Below, one piece after another: positions 39,779 to 48,178 of a stretch of DNA of 64,000 nucleotides (position 1 is its first letter; every line of letters starts with the position of its first letter). Both the position numbers and the translations under genes were made by a program. The stretch spans positions 1 to 64,000 of the forward strand of contig JBEKYM010000017.1 of NCBI GenBank assembly GCA_049510975.1, in the 5' to 3' direction. Origin of the DNA: JAKACA01 sp049510975 (lineage in GTDB: Bacteria > Actinomycetota > Acidimicrobiia > Acidimicrobiales > Bog-793). The notes below the pieces were generated by a model that saw only the letters and a program-made list of their open reading frames with translations, had not been told where the DNA came from and searched no databases.

Positions 39779-41137
39779 ATGGACCGCCGGATCTTCGGGC
39801 TCGAGAACGAGTACGGCGTAACGTGCACGCTGCGAGGCCAACGGCGCCTGAGCCCGGACGAAGTCGCCCGCTACCTCTTCCGGCGCGTCGTCAGCTGGGG
39901 TCGCTCGAGCAACGTCTTTCTGGAGAACGGCGCTCGGCTGTACCTCGACGTCGGTAGCCACCCGGAGTACGCCACACCGGAGTGCGATTCGATCGAAGAC
40001 CTCGTCGCTCACGACAAAGCCGGGGAGCGCATTCTCGAGGGCCTCGTCCGGTCCGCTGAGGCGCGCCTGCGTGACGAGGGCATCCGCGGCGTCGTCTACT
40101 TGTTCAAGAACAACACGGACTCGGCCGGCAACTCCTACGGCTGCCACGAGAACTACCTGACGAGCCGGCGCGACGACTTCAGCCACTACGCCCAGGTCCT
40201 CATCCCGTTCTTCGTCAGTCGCCAGATCTATTCGGGTGCCGGCAAGGTGCTGCAGACGGCGCGGGGAGCGATGTTCTGCCTGTCGCAGCGCGCCGAGCAC
40301 ATCTGGGAAGGCGTCTCCTCGGCGACGACGAGAAGCCGGCCGATCATCAACACGCGCGACGAACCCCACGCCGATGCCGAGCGGTTCCGGCGCCTGCACG
40401 TCATCGTCGGCGACTCCAACATGAGCGAGTACGCGACGTTCCTGAAAGTCGGGGCGACGTCGATCCTGCTGCGCATGCTGGAGGAGCCTGGCGTCGTGCT
40501 CCGCGATCTCACGCTCGAGGATCCGATACGTGCGATCCGGGAGATCAGCCACGACATCACCTGCCGGCGTCTCGTGCGCCTCGCCAACGGCCGCGAGGCA
40601 AGCGCGCTCGACATCCAGAAGGAGTACCTCAGCCGGGCGATCCGCTTCGACGAGCAGCGAGGGCTGCCGCCCCTCGAGCACAAGGCGCTCGAGATGTGGC
40701 GGCACTGCATCGAGACGATCGAAGTGGATCCGCTCGGCCTCGATCGCGAGTGCGACTGGGTGATGAAGCACCGCCTCGTGGAGGCCTACCGCGAGCGTCA
40801 CCAGCTGCCGCTCGGGCACCCGCGGGTGGCGCTCCTCGACCTGCAGTATCACGACGTCGATCGGCGGCGCGGGATCTTCTACCTGCTGCAGCGCCAGGGG
40901 GGCGCGGAGCGCATCGTGACGGACGAAGTCATCGCGAAAGCGATGGACCACCCGCCGGAAACGACCCGTGCGAGGCTGCGCGGCGAGTTCATCCGGCGCG
41001 CCAAGGAGAAGCGCCGCGACTTCACGGTCGACTGGGTGCATCTCAAGCTCAACGACCAGACTCAGCGAACGGTCCTGCTGAAGGATCCGTTCCGCTCGCA
41101 CGACGAGCGAGTCGAGCGCTTGATCGAGGCGATCTGA
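39779..41137 (+). CDS. pafA: Pup-protein ligase PafA
   Basis: A 452-residue ligase that phosphorylates the Pup C-terminal Glu and joins it to substrate lysines. FGLENEYGV holds the ATP-Mg-binding glutamate (E9), and NGARLYLDVGSHPEYATPE the catalytic Asp D57. The Dop-type insertion loop is absent, which separates it from the neighbouring Dop paralogue. Conserved NTRDEPHADAERFRRLHVIVGD is present. The ATG is set by the promoter 8 nt upstream. Separated from prcA by the oppositely oriented tail-anchored gene, so pafA has its own transcript, perhaps continuing into the signal peptidase genes. Confidence 0.96.
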   Translation: MDRRIFGLENEYGVTCTLRGQRRLSPDEVARYLFRRVVSWGRSSNVFLENGARLYLDVGSHPEYATPECDSIEDLVAHDKAGERILEGLVRSAEARLRDEGIRGVVYLFKNNTDSAGNSYGCHENYLTSRRDDFSHYAQVLIPFFVSRQIYSGAGKVLQTARGAMFCLSQRAEHIWEGVSSATTRSRPIINTRDEPHADAERFRRLHVIVGDSNMSEYATFLKVGATSILLRMLEEPGVVLRDLTLEDPIRAIREISHDITCRRLVRLANGREASALDIQKEYLSRAIRFDEQRGLPPLEHKALEMWRHCIETIEVDPLGLDRECDWVMKHRLVEAYRERHQLPLGHPRVALLDLQYHDVDRRRGIFYLLQRQGGAERIVTDEVIAKAMDHPPETTRARLRGEFIRRAKEKRRDFTVDWVHLKLNDQTQRTVLLKDPFRSHDERVERLIEAI

Positions 41138-41156
41138 GGCGCGGCCAACGGCCAAG

Positions 41157-41162
41157 TAGTGT
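41157..41162 (+). promoter_or_regulatory. Leaderless -10 of lepB1
   Basis: TAGTGT, 8 nt before ATG at 41171; the in-frame GTG at 41159 falls in the hexamer and is rejected as start. Confidence 0.5.
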
Positions 41163-41170
41163 CAGCGCCG

Positions 41171-41884
41171 ATGAGCGACGGTCTTCCCGAGGTGGACGAC
41201 GCCACGGCGAGGACAGCCGGCGCCGGCGGCGGAGCGACGCCAGCGAGCTCGGTGACCTCGGGAGCCCCCAGATCGAACCCGGCACTTGCGTCGGCTGTCG
41301 AGAGCAGCGGTGCGGGCGAGATACCGCCACCCGGAACGCTCGTCCTACCGCCCAAGTCACCTGTCCGTCCGCGCTTGCTCGGCTTCGTCGTCGTGTTCGC
41401 TGTCGCCGCCGTGCTGGCAGTCGTGCTCCGGCTCTTCGTCGTGCAGACGTTCTTCGTGCCGACGGCCTCCATGGTGCCCACCTTGCAGGTTGGCGACCGC
41501 ATGCTCGTGCTCAAGGTCGGCTACAGCATCACGCGGGGCAGCATCCTCGTCTTCAAGCAACCACCGAACGACCTGTCCGACGCCCACCACGAGGACCTCG
41601 TCAAACGCGTGATCGGCCTTCCCGGCGAGACGATCTGGTCGGTCGGCAACACGGTGTACATCAACGGCAAGCCGCTCGCCGAACCGTGGCTGCCGAAGGG
41701 AACCGTGCTCGGGCAGGCGATCCGGCGACAGAAGATCCCAGCGGGGGACTACTTCATGATGGGTGACAACCGGGACGAGTCGGAGGACAGCCGGGACTGG
41801 GGAGTGCTGCCCGGGCGGCTCATCGTCGGCAAAGTCCTCGTCGTCATCTGGCGCCACGGCGACCCGGCCTTCCACGTGCAGTGA
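41171..41884 (+). CDS. lepB: Signal peptidase I, first copy
   Basis: A 237-residue membrane protease that removes Sec/Tat signal peptides. A disordered, Ala/Pro-rich cytoplasmic N-terminus (about 1-75) precedes one membrane helix (about 77-97). Catalytic Ser lies in FFVPTASMVPTL and catalytic Lys in EDLVKRVIGLPGE; GDNRDESEDSR is box E. The gene is followed directly by a second signal peptidase gene, with a GTGA overlap. Location next to tat genes fits a role in export. Confidence 0.94.
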   Translation: MSDGLPEVDDATARTAGAGGGATPASSVTSGAPRSNPALASAVESSGAGEIPPPGTLVLPPKSPVRPRLLGFVVVFAVAAVLAVVLRLFVVQTFFVPTASMVPTLQVGDRMLVLKVGYSITRGSILVFKQPPNDLSDAHHEDLVKRVIGLPGETIWSVGNTVYINGKPLAEPWLPKGTVLGQAIRRQKIPAGDYFMMGDNRDESEDSRDWGVLPGRLIVGKVLVVIWRHGDPAFHVQ

Positions 41885-42516
41885 GCGCCAGCATGCAGGA
41901 GACCGATCCCGCAGTCGCCGGCTTGCCGGGCGACGGGAGCCCGCAACCACCGGCACCCAAGCGCCGCCGGTGGGCGCTCGGATGGCTGACGGTCATCGTC
42001 GTGGCGGGGGTCATTTCCGTCGTGCTGCGACTGTTCGTGGTGCAGACGTTCTTCGTTCCGAGCGCCTCGATGTACCCGACGCTCCAGCCGGGAGATCGCA
42101 TCCTCGTGCAAAAGCTCGATTACAGCTTGCAGCGGGGAGCCATCATGGTCTTCCAGCACCCGAAGCTCGACACGTCGGGTCCCCTCAACGAGGACCTCGT
42201 CAAACGGATCATCGGGCTGCCGGGCGAGACCATCTCGTCGCGTGGCAATACGGTGTACATCAACGGCAAGCCGCTCGCCGAGCCGTGGTTGCCGAAGGGC
42301 ACACAGCTCGGCGGTCAGATCGTCGACGTGCCTGGCTGCGCGACGAGCGCCCAGCGGGGTTGTGTGATCCCGAAGGGCGAGTACTTCATGATGGGCGACA
42401 ACCGGAGTGACTCCGACGACAGCAGGACCTGGGGGCCAATCCCGGCGAGCACGTTCATCGGCCGGGTGTTCCTCATCGTCTGGCGTCACAGCCACCCGGT
42501 CTTCCATGTGCCGTAG
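41881..42516 (+). CDS. lepB: Signal peptidase I, second tandem copy
   Basis: A 211-residue paralogue of the preceding protein. A shorter N-terminus leads to a membrane helix (about 30-50), then FFVPSASMYPTLQPGDRI (Ser), EDLVKRIIGLPGET (Lys) and MGDNRSDSDDSR. It keeps all catalytic residues, and has an insert with two cysteines (PGCATSAQRGC) before box E that the first copy lacks. Translation is coupled by GTGA. The pair arose by tandem duplication and may have divided substrates. Confidence 0.94.
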   Translation: MSASMQETDPAVAGLPGDGSPQPPAPKRRRWALGWLTVIVVAGVISVVLRLFVVQTFFVPSASMYPTLQPGDRILVQKLDYSLQRGAIMVFQHPKLDTSGPLNEDLVKRIIGLPGETISSRGNTVYINGKPLAEPWLPKGTQLGGQIVDVPGCATSAQRGCVIPKGEYFMMGDNRSDSDDSRTWGPIPASTFIGRVFLIVWRHSHPVFHVP

Positions 42517-42538
42517 CGGCGACCGCACCTCTGCCCAG

Positions 42539-42544
42539 TAGTCT
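42539..42544 (+). promoter_or_regulatory. Leaderless -10 of the tatA/B gene
   Basis: TAGTCT, 7 nt before ATG. Confidence 0.6.
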
Positions 42545-42551
42545 GCTCGGC

Positions 42552-43169
42552 ATGGGTGGACTCGACCCCGCCAAAGTCCTCATCATCCTCCTCGTGGCCA
42601 TCATCGTCCTCGGGCCGGAGCGATTGCCGAAGGTGGCCCGCCAGCTGGGCTCTGCCTGGCGCGAGCTCACCAAGCTGCGCGAGCGCCTCGAGAACGAGGT
42701 GCGCAGTGCCATGCCCGACCTCGACATCCCAAAGCTCCCGACGCTGCCGACACGAGGGATCAGCGGATATCTCACCGGGATGATGACGAGCGCTTCGGCG
42801 GGCGTGGGCACCGCCAGTGCCGGCGTGCCGGCCGACGAAGCCGCCGTCACGACGACGGCATTTGCCGCCGGAGCCGGCGCCGGCAGCGACGGCGGCATCG
42901 ACCTGCTCGAGTCCAGCAGACGTCCAGGATGGCGCCCCGCTCCGGAGACCGGGAGTGGTCGTTCGCCCGTCGGTACCTCGCAATGGAAGACGTCCGCCTA
43001 TGAGGCCGCGCCCGAGCACTCCGAGCTGCCTGCCGGTTGGCACGCTCCGGGAGCCTCCGCCCCGGGCTATGCCAGCGGCTCGATCCTGTCGCCTGTGCCC
43101 TCGGCCGTCTCGTCAGGCCCGCTCGGCATGGAGGCGTCGATCACCTTCGACGAGCCGAGCTGGAACTGA
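42552..43169 (+). CDS. tatB: Sec-independent translocase protein TatA/TatB
   Basis: A 205-residue protein with one N-terminal membrane helix (about 8-22) followed by an amphipathic helix (LPKVARQLGSAWRELTKLRERLENEV). The LGPERLP hinge favours TatB over TatA, which usually has FG at this place. The rest, about 140 residues, is a long disordered Ala/Ser/Gly/Pro tail, much longer than the usual TatA/B tail. It lies just before tatC, so it should build the twin-arginine translocase for folded proteins. No separate TatA is seen in the window. Confidence 0.85.
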   Translation: MGGLDPAKVLIILLVAIIVLGPERLPKVARQLGSAWRELTKLRERLENEVRSAMPDLDIPKLPTLPTRGISGYLTGMMTSASAGVGTASAGVPADEAAVTTTAFAAGAGAGSDGGIDLLESSRRPGWRPAPETGSGRSPVGTSQWKTSAYEAAPEHSELPAGWHAPGASAPGYASGSILSPVPSAVSSGPLGMEASITFDEPSWN

Positions 43170-43221
43170 CGGCGACGCAGCTGACCCGGGTCGGCGACTG
43201 GCGAAGTCTGGGGGGTGAACC

Positions 43222-43977
43222 GTGGCACGAGCACTAGCTAAGGCGGAGCGGCCCTCCCCTGATGCCATGACCCTGCTGGAGCACCTCGGCGAGCTTCGCC
43301 GGCGGCTCATCATCTCGCTGCTCGCCTTCGTGGCCGGCGCCACCATCTGCTACTTGTTCTACAACGAGATCATCTCGTTCCTCGAGCACCCGTACCAGAT
43401 CGCCTGCCGCGCCGAGCACCACGTCTCGTGCACCCTGACGGTGCTCGCGCCACTGCAAGGGTTCACGACGAGGCTGAACGTCTGTGCCTATGGCGGGCTC
43501 ATCATCGGCCTGCCGGTCATCTTGTGGCAGCTCTGGAAGTTCGTGACGCCCGGTCTCAAAGCGAACGAGAAGCAGTACGCCCTGCCGTTCGTCATCTCGA
43601 CCGTCGTGCTCTTCGCGCTCGGGGGTTTCACCGCTTACTTCATCTACCCGAAGGGCCTCACCTGGCTGCTGCAGCAGAGCGGCGGCGGCACGAGCCCGGC
43701 CGTCTCGATCCAGAGCTACATCGATCTCATCTGCCTGCTCATCGTGATCTTCGGTGCCGCCTTCGAGTTCCCCGCCGTACTCGTGGGGCTCGAGCTCGCT
43801 GGCGTCGTGAAGTCGGCATCCCTGAAGCGGGTCCGCCGATTCGCCTTCCTCGGCATCGTGATCTTCTCCGCCGTCGTCACCCCGAGCTCGGATCCCTTCT
43901 CGATGATGGCACTCGTCGTTCCGCTCGCCGTCTTCTACGAGGGCGCCATCATCATCGGCAGGCTGCTCGGCAAGTGA
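43222..43977 (+). CDS. tatC: Twin-arginine translocase subunit TatC
   Basis: A 251-residue polytopic membrane protein with six hydrophobic segments, the receptor for twin-arginine signal peptides. The N-terminal signature MTLLEHLGELRRRL includes the Glu that contacts the signal peptide; later FVTPGLKANEKQYALPFV is the conserved cytoplasmic loop. The GTG start has GGGGGG six nt upstream. It ends in a GTGA overlap with helY. Paired with the preceding tatA/B-type gene. Confidence 0.95.
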   Translation: MARALAKAERPSPDAMTLLEHLGELRRRLIISLLAFVAGATICYLFYNEIISFLEHPYQIACRAEHHVSCTLTVLAPLQGFTTRLNVCAYGGLIIGLPVILWQLWKFVTPGLKANEKQYALPFVISTVVLFALGGFTAYFIYPKGLTWLLQQSGGGTSPAVSIQSYIDLICLLIVIFGAAFEFPAVLVGLELAGVVKSASLKRVRRFAFLGIVIFSAVVTPSSDPFSMMALVVPLAVFYEGAIIIGRLLGK

Positions 43978-46124
43978 CGCCGCCAACGACGGCGTCAGCT
44001 GCGGAGGTGCGGGCACGGTTTGTCGCCACGCGCGGGTATCAGCTCGACGGCTTCCAGGTCGAAGCACTCGACGCTCTGGATGCCGGCCGGTCCGTGCTCG
44101 TATCCGCCCCGACTGGATCCGGCAAGACCGTGGTTGCCGAGTACGCCGTGCACCTCGCACTCGAGCGAGGCGTGAAGGCCTACTACACGACCCCGCTCAA
44201 GGCCCTCTCCAACCAGAAATTCGCCGATCTCCGCAAGGAGCACGGCAGCGATCGCGTCGGCCTGCTGACGGGCGACAACTCGATCAACGGCGGCGCCCGC
44301 GTCGTCGTCATGACGACGGAAGTGCTCCGAAACATGATCCACTCCGAACGTGCCGGGCTCGCCTCGCTCGGCTACGTCGTGCTCGACGAGGTGCACTTCC
44401 TGGAGGATCGGTACCGCGGGGGAGTCTGGGAGGAGGTGATCCTCGGAGCTCCGAACGACGTCGTGCTCGTCTGCCTGTCCGCCACGGTCGCAAACGCCCG
44501 GGAGCTGGCCGACTGGATCGGTCAGGTCCGGGGCAATACGGCCATCGTGCGCGAAGACCATCGCCCCATCGAGCTCCGCAACCTGTTCGCCATCGGCGAC
44601 CGCTCGGCGGAGCGAGTTCATCTGCTGCCGACCTTCGTGGACGGCAATCCGAACCCGAAGGCGATCGAGCTCGACGCCATGATGGCGCGCCACGGGACGG
44701 CCTCCCGCAGGCCCCGCACCCGCCCGCAGGCGCCTCTGTCCGGCCCGCACGCCCGGCGTACCCGCACGTACCGTCCGAGACGGGCCGAGACGATCGAGCG
44801 GCTCGCCGAAGCGGACCTGCTCCCGGCGATCTATTTCGTCTTCTCCCGCGCCGGATGCGACGATGCCGTGCGCTACTGCCTCGACGAAGGCCTCCGGCTT
44901 ACCTCAGCCCCCGAGCGTGAGCGCATACGCGAGATCGCCGAGGCCCACGTCGAGTCGCTCTCCGACGACGATCTCGCCGTCCTCGGATACGGGCGGTTCC
45001 TGTCGGCGCTGGAGGCGGGTGTGGCCGCCCACCACGCCGGGATGGTGCCACCGCTTCGCGAGACCGTGGAGGCGTGCTTCACCGAGGCGCTCGTGAAGGC
45101 GGTCTTTGCCACCGAAACCCTCGCCCTCGGCATCAACATGCCGGCGCGATCCGTCGTGATCGAGGACCTCACGAAGTACAGCGGTTCTGGCCATGCCGAG
45201 CTCACGCCCGGCGAATACACCCAGCTCACCGGACGAGCCGGCCGGCGAGGGATCGACGAGGTCGGCTACGCCGTCGTGCTCGCCTCGCCGTTTCACAGCT
45301 TCGACGACGTCGCCCGGTTGGCACGTGCCCGCGGGCGAGCGCTCACGTCTTCCTTCCGACCGACCTACAACCTCGCCGTGAGCCTCATCCGCCGTTACGA
45401 GCGGGCGGAGGCGTACCGGGTCGTGACGTCCTCGTTCGCCCAATACCTCTCCGACGAGGACCTCGGTCACCAGCTCGACGCCGTTCTCGGGATCCTCACC
45501 GACCGAGGCTACGTGCGCGGCTGGTCGGTCACGCCGGCGGGGGAGATGCTGGCAGGGCTGTACCACGAGGCCGACCTGCTGATCGGCGAAACATTGCGCG
45601 CAGGCCTCCTCAACGGTCTCGATCCCGCCGCTCTCGCCGCCGTCGCCTCCGCCTTTTGCTTCGAGGCACGGCGCGAGCGGGAGGGCACCCTGCAACCGCC
45701 GCCGGGGGTCATCGCCGCCACGATCGAGTCGATCGCCGACATCGCCGAGGACTTGGGAGAGTCCGAGCGAGCCCTTGCGCTGCCGGTGACGCGGGGGGTC
45801 GACGGGGGTTTCGCGCTGCTGGCGCGCGACTGGGCTCGCGGCCGGGATCTGCGCCGCGTCCTCGCGCCTGGCAGCAGTGGGCCGGAGGGCCGCCGCGGGC
45901 GTCCCGCTCGGCAGGTGATGACCGGCGGAGACTTCGTGCGGAACATGAAGCAGGTCATCGACCTCCTGCGCCAGCTGGCAGAGGTCGCTCCGGACCCGTC
46001 GGTTCGCTCCGCCGCCGCCGCAGCGGCGACCCGGTTGAAGCGCGGCATCGTGGCTGCCTCGTCGGTGGTGACGGTGGAGGAGCCCGACGGGACCATCCAC
46101 GCCGTCGGCACCGGCGCCTCGTAA
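43974..46124 (+). CDS. helY: Ski2-like DEVH-box helicase HelY
   Basis: A 716-residue ATP-dependent RNA helicase of the Ski2/Mtr4 group. Walker A APTGSGKT is at 45-52, the DEVH box in VVLDEVHFLEDRYRGG, motif III LSATVAN, and motif VI QLTGRAGRRGID. The C-terminal part (about 480-716) is helical. It is shorter than mycobacterial HelY. Basic insertion around residues 240-262 (many RRPRTRP-like residues). The GTG start overlaps tatC by GTGA; coding upstream in the same frame is inside tatC. The linkage tatC-helY is conserved in actinobacteria. Probably acts in RNA processing. Confidence 0.93.
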   Translation: MTPPTTASAAEVRARFVATRGYQLDGFQVEALDALDAGRSVLVSAPTGSGKTVVAEYAVHLALERGVKAYYTTPLKALSNQKFADLRKEHGSDRVGLLTGDNSINGGARVVVMTTEVLRNMIHSERAGLASLGYVVLDEVHFLEDRYRGGVWEEVILGAPNDVVLVCLSATVANARELADWIGQVRGNTAIVREDHRPIELRNLFAIGDRSAERVHLLPTFVDGNPNPKAIELDAMMARHGTASRRPRTRPQAPLSGPHARRTRTYRPRRAETIERLAEADLLPAIYFVFSRAGCDDAVRYCLDEGLRLTSAPERERIREIAEAHVESLSDDDLAVLGYGRFLSALEAGVAAHHAGMVPPLRETVEACFTEALVKAVFATETLALGINMPARSVVIEDLTKYSGSGHAELTPGEYTQLTGRAGRRGIDEVGYAVVLASPFHSFDDVARLARARGRALTSSFRPTYNLAVSLIRRYERAEAYRVVTSSFAQYLSDEDLGHQLDAVLGILTDRGYVRGWSVTPAGEMLAGLYHEADLLIGETLRAGLLNGLDPAALAAVASAFCFEARREREGTLQPPPGVIAATIESIADIAEDLGESERALALPVTRGVDGGFALLARDWARGRDLRRVLAPGSSGPEGRRGRPARQVMTGGDFVRNMKQVIDLLRQLAEVAPDPSVRSAAAAAATRLKRGIVAASSVVTVEEPDGTIHAVGTGAS

Positions 46125-46127
46125 TCT
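46122..46127 (+). promoter_or_regulatory. Leaderless -10 of the ThyX-like gene
   Basis: TAATCT, overlapping the helY stop, 9 nt before ATG. Confidence 0.5.
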
Positions 46128-46136
46128 CGACGGGGC

Positions 46137-47783
46137 ATGTCGACTCCGGCGCCCGACTCGTTCAGCCCTGAGGAGCAAGCGCTCCTCTCGCGCTACTTCA
46201 CGAACCTCGACGGCCCGGTCTTCGCGCTCATCAACCTGCCCGAGGTGGTGAAGGGCGCCCTCTTCGCCCGCTATTCGCGTTCTCCGAAGAGCCTCCGGCG
46301 GCTGTTTCTCGACGAATTCGTCGAGGAGCTGGACGTGAGCGGCGACACGACGCTCGACGCCACCGTTGGCCTCAAGCGAGCCGAGCAGCTGTACGCACGC
46401 GTGTTCAGCGAGTACGGAGACGACTCGGTCGCCCAGCTCGGCGGCGTGCACCTCGCCTGCGAGCAGTCCTCCAACGTGCTGACGAAGATTCTCGAGCGTG
46501 GCCGGCTCATGTCCTATCTCGAGCAGTCCACCCGCTACATCCCCTACGACGTCCGCCTCGACTCGGGCCATTACCGCTACGTCCGCGAGCCGGCAATCCT
46601 CGACTCACCGTTCGGGGCGCGCTACGTCGGCGAGATGGATCGGATGTTCGACACCTACGGCGAGCTGCTCCCGAAGCTGCAGTCGTATCTGCGCCAGAGC
46701 TCGCCGGCGCCCGCCGGCGTGTCTGCCGTCGCCCATCGCCAGGCGGTGCGAGCCGCCTCCCTCGACGCCCTACGGGGGCTGCTGCCGGCGGGCTCGCTCT
46801 CCAACGTCGGCATCTACGGGACCGGGCAGAGCTACGAGCAGCTGCTGCTCCGCATGCGCGTGCATGCGTTGCCCGAAGCCCGGCGCTACGCCGATCTCAT
46901 GCTCGAGGAGCTGCGCAAAGTCATCCCCTCCTTCCTCACCCGGGTCGACCGGGCCGAGCGAGGCGGTGCCTGGAGTGACTACCTGCGGGCCACCGAACAC
47001 GACACCGCCGAGGTCGTCCGGGGGTTCTGGCCGCCCCAGGCGCCCCAGCCGGGCGCCCGCGTGACGCTCACCGACTTCGACCCAGGCGGCGAGGAGAAGG
47101 TGCTGGCGGCGATCTGCTACTCCCGGACGAACCTGCCCGAAGCCGAGCTGCTGCGCCGTGTGAGGGACCTCTCGAGCGACGACCGCCGGGTGCTCATGAC
47201 CGCCTACGTCGGCGAGCGGGGCAATCGGCGCCACCGGCCGGGCAGGGCTCTCGAGCGCACTGACTACCGTTTTGACATCGTGGCTGACTATGGCGCATTC
47301 CGCGACCTCCAGCGCCACCGACTCCTCAGCATCGAGTGGCAGCCGCTCGGTACCGATCTCGGCTATGAGGTTCCGGAGCTGGTCGAGCAGGCCGGCTTGC
47401 AAGACCCCTTCGTGGAGTCCCTCGACCGGTCGCGCTCGCTTCACGACGGGCTGGCGAAATACTTTCCCGAGATGTGCGGTTATGCCGTCGCCCTTGCGTA
47501 CAACGTCCGCTTCACGATGCAGATGAACGCCCGTGAGGCCATGCACGTGCTCGAGCTTCGTTCGACGAGCCAGGGACACCCCGCCTACCGGCGCATCGTG
47601 CAGGAGATGCATCGACTGATCGCGGACGAGGCAGGGCACCGGGCCATCGCCGGTGCGATGAGCTTCGTGGAGCATGGCGACGTCGAGCTGGGCAGGCTCG
47701 AGGCCGAGCAGCGGGCGGAGTCGCGATCGGTCCTGAAGGCCGTTTCGGCGGGTCGAAGCCGAGGCCGGACGAGGTCCCCTTGA
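46137..47783 (+). CDS. Tandem ThyX-fold (FAD-dependent thymidylate synthase-like) protein
   Basis: A 548-residue protein that looks like two ThyX-type domains in a row. The N-terminal half carries RGRLMSYLEQSTRY (121-134), which aligns with the ThyX motif RHRxxSxxExSxRY but has Gly for His. The C-terminal half keeps RHRLLS (393-398) but lacks the later Ser/Arg/Tyr, and ends in MNAREAMHVLELRS, like the ThyX C-terminus. Canonical ThyX is about 220-260 residues and tetrameric, so a fused pair could form one set of composite sites. Whether it still makes dTMP is open; it may have another flavin-dependent role. It is adjacent to helY, with its own promoter. Confidence 0.75.
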   Translation: MSTPAPDSFSPEEQALLSRYFTNLDGPVFALINLPEVVKGALFARYSRSPKSLRRLFLDEFVEELDVSGDTTLDATVGLKRAEQLYARVFSEYGDDSVAQLGGVHLACEQSSNVLTKILERGRLMSYLEQSTRYIPYDVRLDSGHYRYVREPAILDSPFGARYVGEMDRMFDTYGELLPKLQSYLRQSSPAPAGVSAVAHRQAVRAASLDALRGLLPAGSLSNVGIYGTGQSYEQLLLRMRVHALPEARRYADLMLEELRKVIPSFLTRVDRAERGGAWSDYLRATEHDTAEVVRGFWPPQAPQPGARVTLTDFDPGGEEKVLAAICYSRTNLPEAELLRRVRDLSSDDRRVLMTAYVGERGNRRHRPGRALERTDYRFDIVADYGAFRDLQRHRLLSIEWQPLGTDLGYEVPELVEQAGLQDPFVESLDRSRSLHDGLAKYFPEMCGYAVALAYNVRFTMQMNAREAMHVLELRSTSQGHPAYRRIVQEMHRLIADEAGHRAIAGAMSFVEHGDVELGRLEAEQRAESRSVLKAVSAGRSRGRTRSP

Positions 47784-48060
47784 CGGGAAGGCACCGACTC
47801 GACATAAATGTTGGTCCCTCCAGCTCGAAGGCACGCCGGCCACGGCCGGCATCGTCCGAAGGCCGTCCGGGGGGAGTTAGCGAGCGGTGAGGGCCTGGGG
47901 GCCAACGAGTAGAGAACGCCCATGCCGGCACGAGTTGTCGGCATTCGCCCGGGCAGGCGACGTGGTGGCCCCAAAGTTGCCCTAGGTCCTCTCCGTCTCG
48001 CGTCCGGGATTGGCCGCTTGTCTTGCAGCCGAGACGGCTGTGCGTCTCAGGAAATTCTTC

Positions 48061-48097
48061 GGGAACAGCCCGAAGCCCTCCGGCGTTGCCCTATAGT
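48061..48097 (+). promoter_or_regulatory. Promoter region of the DUF4193-type gene
   Basis: TATAGT (48092-48097) is a good -10. Just upstream, GGGAAC (48061-48066), 18 nt and GTT (48085-48087) resemble SigR/SigH-type ECF promoters. The two would start at different places; either needs mapping. Confidence 0.4.
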
Positions 48098-48105
48098 CCG
48101 CGCTT

Positions 48106-48125
48106 CGACTCCGCAGTTGGAGTCG
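48106..48125 (+). other. Leader hairpin before the DUF4193-type gene
   Basis: CGACTCC-GCAGTT-GGAGTCG, a perfect 7-bp stem with a 6-nt loop, within the untranslated leader about 55 nt before the ATG. May control mRNA stability or translation. Confidence 0.45.
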
Positions 48126-48178
48126 TGAGGCGCCAGTGACGTGTGCTGACCCCAGACGAAAGCAGATCGAGGAAACGA

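Larger units (their letters stand above)
47784..48178. other. Intergenic region with regulatory features, no gene
   Basis: About 395 nt. The left part has a GCCGGCC-AC-GGCCGGC inverted repeat (47835-47850) that could end the ThyX-like transcript, without a T run. The right part is the promoter and leader of the DUF4193-type gene, described separately. Open frames here have no coding character. Confidence 0.5.
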
